Source: Fallopia convolvulus (Eukaryota; Streptophyta; Magnoliopsida; Caryophyllales; Polygonaceae). From it: a stretch of 64,000 bases of DNA. Position 1 is the first letter of the stretch, and the number at the start of each line of letters is the position of its first letter. The translations under genes were made by a program, and so were the position numbers. The notes beneath the pieces are model-generated. The model searched no databases and was not told the origin of the DNA. It was given only the letters and a program-made list of their open reading frames with translations. This document shows, piece by piece, positions 47,486-58,331 of this stretch. The DNA is taken from contig OZ024736.1 in assembly GCA_964016875.1 (NCBI GenBank), positions 42,874,707 to 42,938,706 on the forward strand, in the 5' to 3' direction.

Positions 47486-50400
47486 ATGGCAGACGACAAC
47501 GAAAGGCTTCTTCTGGAGGAGCAGCTGGAGCTTCAATTGCACGAGCAAAGAGATTCTCTCTCTGCAATCGAAGACGCTCTCGCAGCCGATCCCACCAATA
47601 GCGAGCTTCTTGAGGTATGCTCACTTTCTTTGCCCCGTGACTTAGGGTTTTTATTGCGAAGAAATTGTAGTTTCATCATTAGACATATATTGGATAAGAT
47701 TACGGTCTCTATGCCTCCTATGATTTGCTTATCGCGCTATCTTTTCATCCTATGATTTTAAATTAGTTATAATCTCCTTCTTCTCGATACCAAAGCTATA
47801 ATGTTTCCCTATCAAATGTGACTGATAATTGCAGTAGATTCCCGAGACTTACTTTACTGCTTGCCTAGCCTTATCTGGCAAATTAGGGTATTGCTCGTAA
47901 AATATATACTCTTAACATAAATTATCATCCTTTTCCATTGTGTCCTTTTGTATAATAAGGACTCGATCAGTACACCCAATGATTGCTTATGATATTTCAT
48001 CCACTGATTGCAAAGCGAGATTCTCCTTATTGGGTATGAGATGTATAATCCTAAGCTATTCCATATCCAACTACAAATTACAATTTAGCAAATTGGACAA
48101 GGTCCTGAAACTGAAGTTGCTTGTTCATTCAGTAATTTCAAGCCCGTGAAATTTCTGTTGTGATTTGACTAGCTATATTTAAGTCATCAGATTTTTCGAA
48201 TTGTTGAAGGATTGATCTTTTTGAGTAGAAAGTAGGATTTCTAGAGAATTGAATGTTCATTCATTTAAGTTTTATGCCTCAGTGCCATGATTGTTTTTAG
48301 CCAAGTTACTGCAGTGATGTCATAACTTGAAACTTGATTGGCCTTCTAGTATACCCATAGGCTATACTGATGGCATATTGATTATGTAATCAATTCCAAC
48401 TCAAGTTGCAACAGTTATGCTGTAAAGCCTGCAATGCATTTTCTTTGGTACACATTGGCACCCTTGACCCTCTATCAAAGATAATCTCTCAGTTTGAATC
48501 CAAATAAAGACAAAATACTAATCTCCGTAGGAGAACATTTTGTGGTCATGTACATGATATCCATGTAAAATTACTGACAAGAGATCCAATGTTCTAAAGC
48601 TGGTTAGTGTTTACTGTTTTGTGATCCAACATTAACTTGACTTTCGAATGCTGCAAACTGGTACAGATAAAAGAGGAGCTAATTTCAGCAATTAGAGATA
48701 CAGAGGAAGGGCTTGTTCATCTCAAGCGTGCAAGGTTGCTTCAAGAAGTTGATTTGGCATTTGATGCTTCAGGATCTGCTGCTGAGGAGACTGGTGTGGA
48801 GCCTCTCAATACAACAGATGTGGAAGCAGAACCACTGGAAGAGCCAGATTATGCTGTTGGATCAAAATGTAGATTTCGTCATACTGATGGACGTTGGTAC
48901 AATGGTCAGATAATTGACTTGCAAGGTCCATCTGCCAAAGTTTCATTCCTAACGCCAACTTCTGAGAGCATGTTGGTGAGTATTTTTACGAGGCCTTACT
49001 TCTAGCTTTTTCCTTGACAGCTATATATCTTGGCCATCATTATCACTTCTATCATTATTATTTCATTCTTTACTAGGATAGCCTATGCCAAACTAATGTT
49101 AACACAAGTTAATCAATGCAAATGTATCCAGCTTTGAGTGAAGCTGTGCATGTAGTGACTACCTTGATGTTCAACTTTTTTCTAGGATAAGCACTTTACA
49201 TTAAGTATGCATCTCATTTCATATGGGCCTTCCTTTCTATGGTCTTTCCACTCTGGTATAGTGGCAATTTTGCTTTTGAATTGGTTGCATTTTTTTTGAC
49301 ACAGAAACTATAGAATTAGTCTTGTGCAGTCTTGCATTTGCAAAGTTGCTGGGTTTACAGACTTCCAGAGGCTCAATCCACAAATGTCACTTGATTTAGG
49401 CGTTGTAAAGCTGATGTGGTCATTTGCCTCCATGAAAACTGAAGCAAATGGTTTTCTTTTGTTAACAAGTTACAGTCAAAAGTTGCAGTAGTCTGGCTTT
49501 TGCCATCTCGTGCCGGTGTTATCAGATTTTTTTTTTTTTTTTGATTGTGGTTTACTAACGTTAGACCCCCAACAAAGTGCAGATGTGCAAGTTCTTCCTC
49601 CAGCAACGTTGTAGATTTGGTGCTAGTTGCCGCATGTCGCATGGTATGTTGGCCATATTTCTGCCATGTTGGCCAGTTCTTACATTGACATGATGAAAAT
49701 AGCGTGAACCTCATTCTTTGTGTCATAGTATGGGTTCACTTTCAGTTGACTGATCAACTGGGCACAGTCACTCATGGATATGTTTCCATCTCCAAAAAGA
49801 AACTGATGTGTTTCCATCTACCTTACCATCCTTACCGTTAGTCTTTGTAATACAAGTTCAGCTACCTTCTTCAAGACGGTGTAGTCAAGATTATGAGCAG
49901 TGAATGGCTCCTATGACCTATCCATCACTATTTGATATCTTCTAAATGCAAATTTATTGCTACAAGCAGAAACTTACAAAGGATGTTGGATAATTTAGCA
50001 ATGTTTTACTTTGCATGATCTGATCTTCACAGTATTATTACTATGTGTCAGAAGTCATTTTATAAAATACTTTTATTTGATTTTGCTTTATACATCTAGA
50101 TTTTAGCTGCTGCTTCTGGTTACACTTTTTGCCACTGCAGACTTGTAAAAATTATCGTCTGCTCTTTGTTTCTAGATTTAGTATCTCACAAGTTTTTTGC
50201 TTTAGGCGTCAATGTTCCAGTGTCTTCCTTGAGGAAGTTCGTTCCAATTACATGGGAGCAATCAATGGTGGGATCGAACATTTGGGCTTGTTCAGGTCAT
50301 AAGGCCGAGATTTGGAGAGAAGCGGAGCTTAAATCCTGGGATGATCAACTTAACCAATTTGAGGTGGTGTTCCGACATGATGGAAGCACTGAAAAGCTTG

Positions 50401-51191
50401 GGGCGCAATCTATTGCTTTGTCCGAGTTTGCACAAGTAACCAAAGATGAGGAAAGTGAGTATTCAAGCTCAGAGGAATCTGATTATAGTGATTATGAGGA
50501 GGAAAATAGTCCTCAAGGACTAGGATTTACAGAAACCACTTCCTTGCAAAGAGGAGTTCAGAAAGAAACTGCCATCTTTGCCAAGTGGGAAAACCACACT
50601 CGAGGTATGGCCTCAAAAATGATGGCTAACATGGGTTACCGTGAAGGAATGGGCCTTGGTGTATCTGGCCAAGGGATGTTGGAACCTATACCTGTAAAAG
50701 TCCTTCCACCAAAGCAGTCTCTAGATCACGCCCTTCAGAATGAAGGGCAAAAGGGTAATTCTGAAAGGAAGAAGAAGCGTAGCAGAGGAGGTAAAAGAAA
50801 ACGTGACAAAAAGTTTGCAGAGGCGGTTAGAGCGGCTAAAGAAGAGGAGGAACCGACGCCAGATATGTTCAGCTTTATTAATGACCAGCTAGCAATCCAT
50901 GCTGAAGCTACTAATGGCTCTGGGAAGAAGCAGAGGAAGAAAGAGGAAGTGAGGAAAGAAGATAGGCAATCTTTGGTTGCTTATGAGGATGATGTGAAGG
51001 AGCTGAGGGCTCAAATACAGAAGCTGGAAGAAATGGTTAATAGGAATAGGAAAGAGAAGGTGGTTTATGAGGCTGCAATGAGGAAATTGACTGAGACTCG
51101 AAAGGCTTTGGAGGACACTGAGGCTACACATGCATCAGCCTCCCGTGCTGTCATGAGCAAGGAAAAAGAGAAGAAATGGCTCAAGTTTTGA
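47486..51191 (+). CDS. CCCH zinc-finger and G-patch protein (AtC3H22/ZGPAT-like)
   Basis: Four exons, 47486-47614, 48667-48975, 49583-49643 and 50206-51191, encode 494 residues. The N-terminus is an acidic coiled stretch (ERLLLEEQLELQLHEQ). A Tudor-like segment follows at about residues 100-140 (VGSKCRFRHTDGRWYNGQI). Exon 3 alone encodes one CCCH finger, CKFFLQQRCRFGASCRMSH, with C-x7-C-x5-C-x3-H spacing. Residues about 290-330 form a G-patch (GMASKMMANMGYREGMGLG). Then comes a Lys/Arg-rich nuclear signal (KKKRSRGGKRKRDKK) and a C-terminal coiled coil. The layout matches Arabidopsis zinc-finger protein 22 (At2g24830) and human ZGPAT. A nuclear role in RNA or transcription is inferred. The first intron is over 1 kb. 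Confidence 0.94.
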
Positions 51192-54100
51192 GAGTTAGAG
51201 GTAATACTAATTATTAAGTGTTATTGCAGTTGTCTGGGTGGGCTATGCTCCTTTGACATTAATGAAGCATGTTGTTTGTTCATGTGAATGAGAAATACAA
51301 TCTCAAAATTTCCCTTCTAATCTCCAACTGAAGCTTTCTCTGCTAATTATGATGCAATATATGTTATATAATTGGAGATGTCTATTAACCAAAAAAAAAG
51401 AGCAATTTAGTTATGTTTTGGCTTACTTATATGATTAAATTTATGAATGCTCTACATAATAGCCAATCAAAGATCAAGATAGTGCTACATGGGTCTAGAA
51501 CGTAGATGCACTCAATAGGATCAAAAGTGTCATGGATAGACTTATAGTGGAATTCTGTAATTCTTTAGTAGAGAATCTAAATTAATGGGATGTCTTAGTA
51601 TAACCGCATTATAGATTAGATAGAATTATATATGAATCAGTAAGTGAATTGCAGATTGTGATTAGTATGAAATATCATATCATTGCTCTGAGTGTGAATG
51701 TTTGACAATAAAACCAACTATATGGATAGTGACCGATTGTCAGTGTCTATATTATAGGAATCAAACTCAGTTGAGGTATTTGGACTTTCTGGGAATTTGC
51801 CACTATTAACAGTATGTGTCTTACATGGTGGTGGGGCTGGATTAGTTATGTGGCTCTGTTCACACTTGAACCATTGAGTCTCTGAAGAATGAACATAATA
51901 ATGTTTTCCACTGAAAAAGCTGGGATGAATATGACAATACAAATTGTGGAGTCTGGGTAAGTGGAAAGACTAATTAACAGACTCTAGATACATGCTATAG
52001 GATTGCCATGGGAATACATCTTCCAACACCACTGAGTTTTTTGGATTTGTTAGATTGGAGTATGATTGAAGAAGCATATACAGAGAGATAAGATTGGAAA
52101 AAGATGGCAATTTTACACTTAGTCGTCAGTTGCTTGTCTAGAATTTAGGGTGGAGGGATAGATAAAAGAGGAAGCATTTTTTTGGGTCAGAATAAAAGGA
52201 GGAAGCTGATGAATATTGATGTATGATTCATTCTATAATTGCTTGTTAACTGATTAATATTGCTACTTTTGCATTTTTAATATGAATGATTCTTTCCCTT
52301 TCCTTCTAAGACTTGTTTTCCCTCTTTCATGCTTGGTTTGATTGTGGAACGAGCCAAACACAATAGGAGATTATGATGTGTAATCATTGTTGTGACGTTT
52401 GATTAAGGGAGAATTAGCATAAAAGAGGAAAACGCGTAGGCTGTGTTTCAGCAATATATCATATATTTTAGTTGGATAGTGGAGAAGTTATTTACAAAAT
52501 ATATCTCTTGCTTTTGTCTAGAGGCTTAGATATACTTGAGAAAAATGAAAGGTTCATACTTGTGCAAGTACGTGGTGTGAGAGAGTCGCCATCAGAGTTT
52601 TCTTGCTTGAGTTTACACCACCACAAGCCACAAGCGTCTGTACGTAGCGGTGGCCCCATTATTGGAAATGCAGCTTCTTCTTCAAGTAGGAGTATTTCCT
52701 AGAAAGAAAGATTCTTCTTATCATCTTATCTTCTTAAGAGATTCCTTCCATTCTAATGCGACACGATTGCTTGTTTGCTTGCTTCACTCTCTCGTCTCTC
52801 GTGTATGTCGGCCCACAATCCACACCAAGCTACGAACCGTTTTATTATCGATTGATTGGGATTGAGAAAAGCATGACCATTTCACCTTCAATTAATAAAA
52901 TGTTAACATCATAATAATTTCCCCTAGATGTTAAAAATACGATCCGACTCCAATTGGATTGATGCGCCAATCGCCTACACATATTATCTATGGCATTGGC
53001 AAGTGGGAACACTGATCCAAGGAAAGATGATTCTATCTTTATCATAATGATTCTCTATTCTAGTTCTTGTTTGCTTTCAGGACACACTTGACACTTCCTT
53101 GCTCAATAATATTTCTTTTCTTGGCTCTTGATTGGTTGGAGTCCTCCTCAATTATGTATGTCCTTGAATAGATACTCCGTGTCACGCAAGCTAATGCATG
53201 ACGACACTATAGGAATATTAATTTAATCAATTAGTTCATGCAAATCAACATTCATTATTAATTCGACTTTTTTGGTTAATGAATGTTTTATATTTTTCTT
53301 GCTGTTTTCTTTTCTTCACTAGTGATTAGTGAACCTTGACCATGTGTGGATTAGCATATGGTAATGGTACGTAACAATGATTCTTCTACATCTTTAATTA
53401 ATTAACTCTCTACAAGAAATAAACACCTCAAGGCTGAGATATAGACAAAATGGGATGGTAAGAGGTCTCATCTCTGGATTAGATATTTCAAGTTTAAAAC
53501 TTTGAGGTAGAATGAATCACCCTTGAGCTTAACCATCACAAAGTAGGGGGTAAATTAAATACAAGACCACTTATTTACATCCAAAAAAAAATAATAAACA
53601 TCATTCTATTTCTATATAGAGGAAATATATATTGAATGATAACCCATTAATTATGTTAATGACAATAAAGTGTAAGCCATAATTGTAGTAGACTTTGTGA
53701 TTTCTTCTTCTTCTTCTTCTTAATTCTCTGCCTACTAGAGATAGGTTGGATTAAAAAATAATGTGGTATGCGTTTACTAGGAAATTGAGTGGTAGAAAGT
53801 TTCGCAGCACTAGATTGATATTGAGAGGGTCTTCCTAAACCGAGGCTACAAATTAAGATGCCGATCAAACGAAAAACGAAAGCAACAACCTTGAGGTGTT
53901 TATTGCTTCTTTTGTGGCAAACTGTACACACCAAACTCTAGCAAAACTAGGCTGGTCCGTTTCATAGGTCTCGCGCGAGATGGGCAAAAAAAAAACTGAT
54001 GAATATGGCCCTAACCAACCCTAGCTGGCAATGCTGCATTCAGTCGATTTCTTTTTAAGTTATTACTTGAAATGATCAATCATCCACATTCACCCATGCA

Positions 54101-54379
54101 TATGGTTTCCAATAATTTCCTGTATCAGCCAGCATTTCAGAACTGCTAATGTGACTAGGAACCAATTTAGTACATTTCTCTTTTTCTTTTTTTATCCAAT
54201 CTAGAAGACGTGTTGTATATGCAATGCATTCACCTAACAATTGATTGTTTTTGACCATGTTAAAAAAAAAAGTGGTTAATTAAATAGAGAATCAATGGCA
54301 TAATTAATGGGTGGCGGACCAATTAGAAGTCAAGCCTAGGAGTGCTTGGAACATTATGGGTCATGCCAATTGACTATTA
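51192..54379. other. gene-poor region, nothing firmly recognised
   Basis: About 3.2 kb without a supported gene. Reading frames at 52472-52702 (+) and 53656-53934 (-) are short, lack recognisable domains and show no splice partners. A TTC microsatellite lies at 53702-53722. A 60-codon frame at 54076-54258 (-) ends KPYAWVNVDD and could be a transposon scrap, but I cannot place it. Confidence 0.4.
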
Positions 54380-55139
54380 GAGCATGTCCCCATAGGCCAA
54401 AAGCCATATTTTTAAAGCCTATCAAATTGAGTATATTTTCCATTTAATGTCATTTTAGTCTAAGGTCAAAAAATTCTATTTCCACCGTAGGCCAAATTTT
54501 ATGGGCTAAAATTATAAATATTTAATTCTAACGACTAGTTTTACTCTTCCGCTATGTATTTTTCCTATAACATATTCCAAAATAACGGCTAGTTTGAATA
54601 ATTATTATTATATTTTTATTTCAAAAAGATATTATTATAATAATTGTGAATACCGGCTATATTTCAAAAAAATATTATTATAATAATAGTGAATAATGAC
54701 TATATTTCAAAATTTTATTATTATAATAAGTGTGAATATCGACTATATTTTAAATTGGGATTTATCTAGCTTATGTTGTTTTTTATGTTCTTGCATTTTA
54801 TTTTTTAGTGTTCTTTTTTCTCAACCTAAATAATAAACGTTACAACGAGACCATTACAATAATACAATTTTTATAATTAAAAAAATTTAAATAGTATGTT
54901 TTTTATAATATTTTAATTAATTTTTACATATTAAATCTCAACCAAAAAAATAAAAAAATATGAGAGGGCCCACCATGATAAAGGGTGGACCCATCATATG
55001 GCCTAGCATATTTCAAGGCCAAATTTGGCCTCAAAATCATATAGGCCATACTTTATTTTTTGGAAAATGAATATATACCCTATGGTGGGAGGTGTTGTTA
55101 GACTAAAAATGGGTATTTACCCTATGAGAGGAGATGCTC
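54380..55139. mobile_element. MITE with GAGCATGTCC ends (760 bp)
   Basis: The left end GAGCATGTCC and the complement of the right end, GAGCATCTCC, match in 9 of 10 bases. The direct repeat TTA flanks the element at 54377-54379 and 55140-55142. Subterminal words (CATAGGCCAAAAGCCATATTT and similar) recur in inverted form on the right. The middle holds the tandem repeat at about 54590-54750. The 3-bp TTA target suggests a PIF/Harbinger derivative. Confidence 0.65.
54590..54750. repeat. AT-rich tandem repeat, three units of about 50 bp
   Basis: Each unit contains TATATTTCAAA or TTTATTTCAAA, then ATATTATTATAATAAT, then GTGAATA and a (C)GACTA/CGGCTA word. Three units follow one another with indels. 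It lies inside the MITE at 54380-55139. Confidence 0.6.
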
Positions 55140-55444
55140 TTACATGCTCAAAAGTTTGCCTCAATTTCCAGCCAGTATTAGTCAAAATTTACCTACAGGA
55201 AACCACCATTATCAGGTATACACTTAAAAACTATTCAAAAAATAATGGTATTGTTAAATACTTATATTGGAGTAGATCATAAATCATGATTTGTCTCTAG
55301 GGTCTTCCCATGTTTCTGACTAATTACTCGTTGATTAATGCAAGAACCATTTGTAGGAGATGAGACGATAGTAAATTAGTAATGACGGGTTTCATGTCCT
55401 ATAAGCTAGACTTCTAGTAATCAAATGCAGATATCCAAATACAT

Positions 55445-55512
55445 GTGCACATGGCTCAACGATTGAGCCTCTTGCTCATGTGCAAGAGGTCTCAGGTTCG
55501 AATAGCTAAGAC
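55445..55512 (+). repeat. tRNA-like SINE head
   Basis: TGGCTCAACGATTGAG resembles a polymerase III A box, and GGTTCGAAT at about 55495 resembles a B box. Between them, CCTCTTGC and GTGCAAGAGG form an arm like an anticodon stem. The terminal stem of a real tRNA is missing, so this is not a tRNA gene. It fits the promoter region of a plant SINE, whose 3' end I cannot delimit. Confidence 0.45.
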
Positions 55513-56636
55513 AAAATCAATTATCACCTGTTTACGAGTGCTCTAAACTAATCCAAATAATACTTGGGGTACCATAAAATCAAAATGCAGATATTCAAGA
55601 ATCCAAAAACGCTCACCAATAACAGGGGAAGGAGCTGGATGAAGGAGAGGTGGATGTGGGGAGTAACCGCGGGCAAGATCGTGCAAGCTAACCGTTGAAG
55701 AACAGGGGTAAAATGTAAGAACGGGTAGAAAAAATGACATGTATGCTAAATTGTGGTAACTGGTAAGGCTGAGCAACGGTAAAATCACTGAAAATTGTCT
55801 TGAATCAGAATCGATCAACCGATATCTTTTCCAGTACGTCATTGTTCTTCAAATTTCGAAGTGTGCGAATCGGTTAAATTAAACTCCACATTACTTTCGG
55901 AATTAAGAATCAGTTACGGACTAATTCTTGTCCAAAACAATTGTTACATAAAACTAAGTGGTGGCTGATAAAGCATCATAAAAGTTATGTATATCGAAGG
56001 TGATGAAGACAATACATAAAATTCGACATATAAAGCTCCATAAATTTTGATATTTTGATACAAATTTTGCTATAGATGAAGATAAGTTACATAAAAATCA
56101 GAAATTGATTACATGAAAATATTTTACTGCTTAAATTAGGATTACATAAAAATAGTTTACATGAAAACTCGTTAGGTTTAAATTAGTGTTACATAGAAAT
56201 AGTGATACTTTGTTATATAAAGTTTAATCTAGGGTTGTATAAAAATAGATTACATGAAAATATATTACATAAAATTATAATAATTGGTTAATGCCACTGC
56301 CATTTGATTTGTAAGAGTGATACTTTGTTACATAAAAATAGTTTACATGAAAACTGGTTATGTTTAAATTAGTGTTACATAAAAATAGTGATACTTTGTT
56401 ATATAAGGTTTAATATAGGGCTATATAAAAATAGGTTGTATAAAATCATAATAATTGGTTACATAAGAATTGGTTGATGCTTAGTTTTTTTTCCATTATT
56501 CTTGATGTCATTGCCAATTGATTTGTGTTTAGACGTTTAGTTTTCGTCTTTGTTGAAATTCGAAATAAACGAGCGCTAGATTCAAGGAATTAAATTAATA
56601 GAATACATGCATACAGAAGTTGGATTTTTTCAATAG

Positions 56637-56770
56637 GGGGGAGATTTATTGATCTTCGATGTGTCGACCATTGATTGGTGAAATGTGATGTGTGTGACAA
56701 TGTGGGGGAGATTTATTGATCTTCGATGTGTCGACCATGGATTGGTGAAATGTGAGGTGTGTGACATGGT
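56637..56770. repeat. 67-bp tandem duplication
   Basis: GGGGGAGATTTATTGATC starts two adjacent units at 56637 and 56704 that also share CTTCGATGTGTCGACCAT and ATTGGTGAAATGTGA. Very few differences separate them, so the duplication is fairly recent. Confidence 0.8.
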
Positions 56771-56870
56771 GTGATGCTATTGACTTGAGATGTGGTTTTA
56801 GTCGGGGTTTAGAGATTCTCCGATGTGGGACGAGTGAGCAGACATGTGGGTGTTCTTCATTGATTGGCGG

Positions 56871-57054
56871 CAATGTTCAAAAAAACGCTAGGCGGACCCT
56901 GGGCGGAGAGGGAAAGCCTAGCGCCTAGACGGCCTGAACAGTTGCCTATGCGGTCCTAGACGGGTGCCTAGGCGTTCTGGAAGGCTAGGCGGGAAGGAAC
57001 CTTCCAGCGCCTAGGCGGGGCCTAGACGGAGCCTAGAAGGGATTTTTAGAACAG
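56871..57054. mobile_element. small GC-rich element with CCTAGGCG-type repeats (184 bp)
   Basis: The 10-bp direct repeat TGATTGGCGG brackets the stretch at 56861-56870 and 57055-57064. The ends CAATGTTCAAAAAA and TTTTTAGAACAG are imperfect inverted repeats. The interior is crowded with CTAGGCG, CCTAGACG and CGCCTAG words and is far richer in GC than its surroundings. Similar CCTAGGCG arrays occur in many plant genomes. The superfamily could be hAT or Mutator-like from the target length. Confidence 0.7.
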
Positions 57055-58214
57055 TGATTGGCGGATGAGGAAGTTGTTGTGACTTGTATTGTAAGTCGGT
57101 GAGTTGTGCATGCGATGTTATCAATCGTCATTACTAATTGGAATCTTCATAGACTACGGCTTCATTTAGAGTTCACCCACCGCGCTAACTTGGCAATGTA
57201 GTTGACTACTATATAGGAAGAGCGTGTTGTTCATGTGTGTGTTTTGTGGGAGTTTCACTTGCTCTCAGGCCTTTATGTACTTAGTTGATTTTGCGGGTTG
57301 TTCCTATATAAGTGAAAACTCGTCTTACCCATTTGAGCATGTTTTTGGCAAGGAAACGAGTATTTATGCATTTTTGCAGGGTGCATGATATTACGAGGGT
57401 GGCCATGCTGTATAATGAGTTTTGAGCTTGCAAGTGTCACACTTACTTGATTTCTTCTCTTGTTTAGATTATTTTTATTTTCCATCTAGCGTCCAAATTA
57501 TTCGCACTTCATCAGTCTTATTGTATGAAATACAATGTGAATATGGAACTTGTTGTTAAGTTTTGGTTGTAGTTTATTGTTAAATCTGTTATTGATTGGT
57601 TACATAAAATTAGCGTAAATTAGGTTGCATAAAATTAAAATTTCTTGTTTCTGAAAGAAATTTAGTTATAAAATCGATTAAGTGTACTAACGTGTAAAAT
57701 ATGCTAAACAAATACACTTATATAGACATAAATATATAAAGTATGGTTTAATTTAAGGTGTAAGCCATATGTAACTAAATTAAGTTAGAAACATTAACCT
57801 ACACAAATTAAAATATACAAAATTATCCTACACAAAATTAATGCAACAAAATTTGTGTAATAGAATTAACCAACATAACTAATTTACACAAAATTATACC
57901 ACACAAAATGATAAAAAAATACCTTACATAAAATTTACGCAAAAAAGTTAATGTAAATGGAAAATTCTGTCTAATTTTACGTAAAAATTTATCACTAATC
58001 AAATTACAATAGGAGGATATATTATTAAAATAAATTAGTGAAACTAGTCTATATCCACTTTCTTACCATGCAATAAGTAATCCAATTTTGTCCAATACAT
58101 GCCAATGAACAAAACTCACAAGTCACGAGCATCCATCCATTTGCTGCTAATTCCAGTGGGGTGACTCACAATTTTTTTCGTATGTCTTCGGAGCCAGGCC
58201 TTAGGCCTTTCCAG

Positions 58215-58222
58215 TATATATA
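58215..58222 (+). promoter_or_regulatory. TATA box of the aspartyl protease gene
   Basis: TATATATA, followed by CAAGACAAGG, lies 117 bases upstream of the ATG at 58332. Transcription starting about 30 bases downstream would give a leader of about 85 bases, which has no other ATG. Confidence 0.6.
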
Positions 58223-58331
58223 CAAGACAAGGAGATCCTCGAGACAACAGCATCTTCTGAAAACATTCACATTCTCAAGTAACAAGAGATAGAAAGACAT
58301 TGTATCTTTATACAGAAGTTTCTAATTAATT

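Larger units (their letters stand above)
55900..58010. repeat. degenerate repeat tract built on ACATAAAA words
   Basis: The words TTACATAAAA, TACATGAAAA and TACACAAAAT recur dozens of times over 2 kb. A clear direct repeat of about 95 bp starts near 56152 and again near 56338 (spacing about 186). The tract is interrupted by the tandem duplication at 56637 and by the GC-rich element at 56871. From 57160 to 57480 the base composition is more even and the word is absent. Confidence 0.55.

Noticed and set aside
53656..53934. Minus-strand 92-codon frame with a Lys run
   Set aside because: The Lys run comes from a TTC microsatellite and no domain or homologous exon could be recognised.
55445..55512. 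A genuine tRNA gene
   Set aside because: No acceptor stem, no proper T arm and poor A-box spacing; a SINE head is the better explanation.
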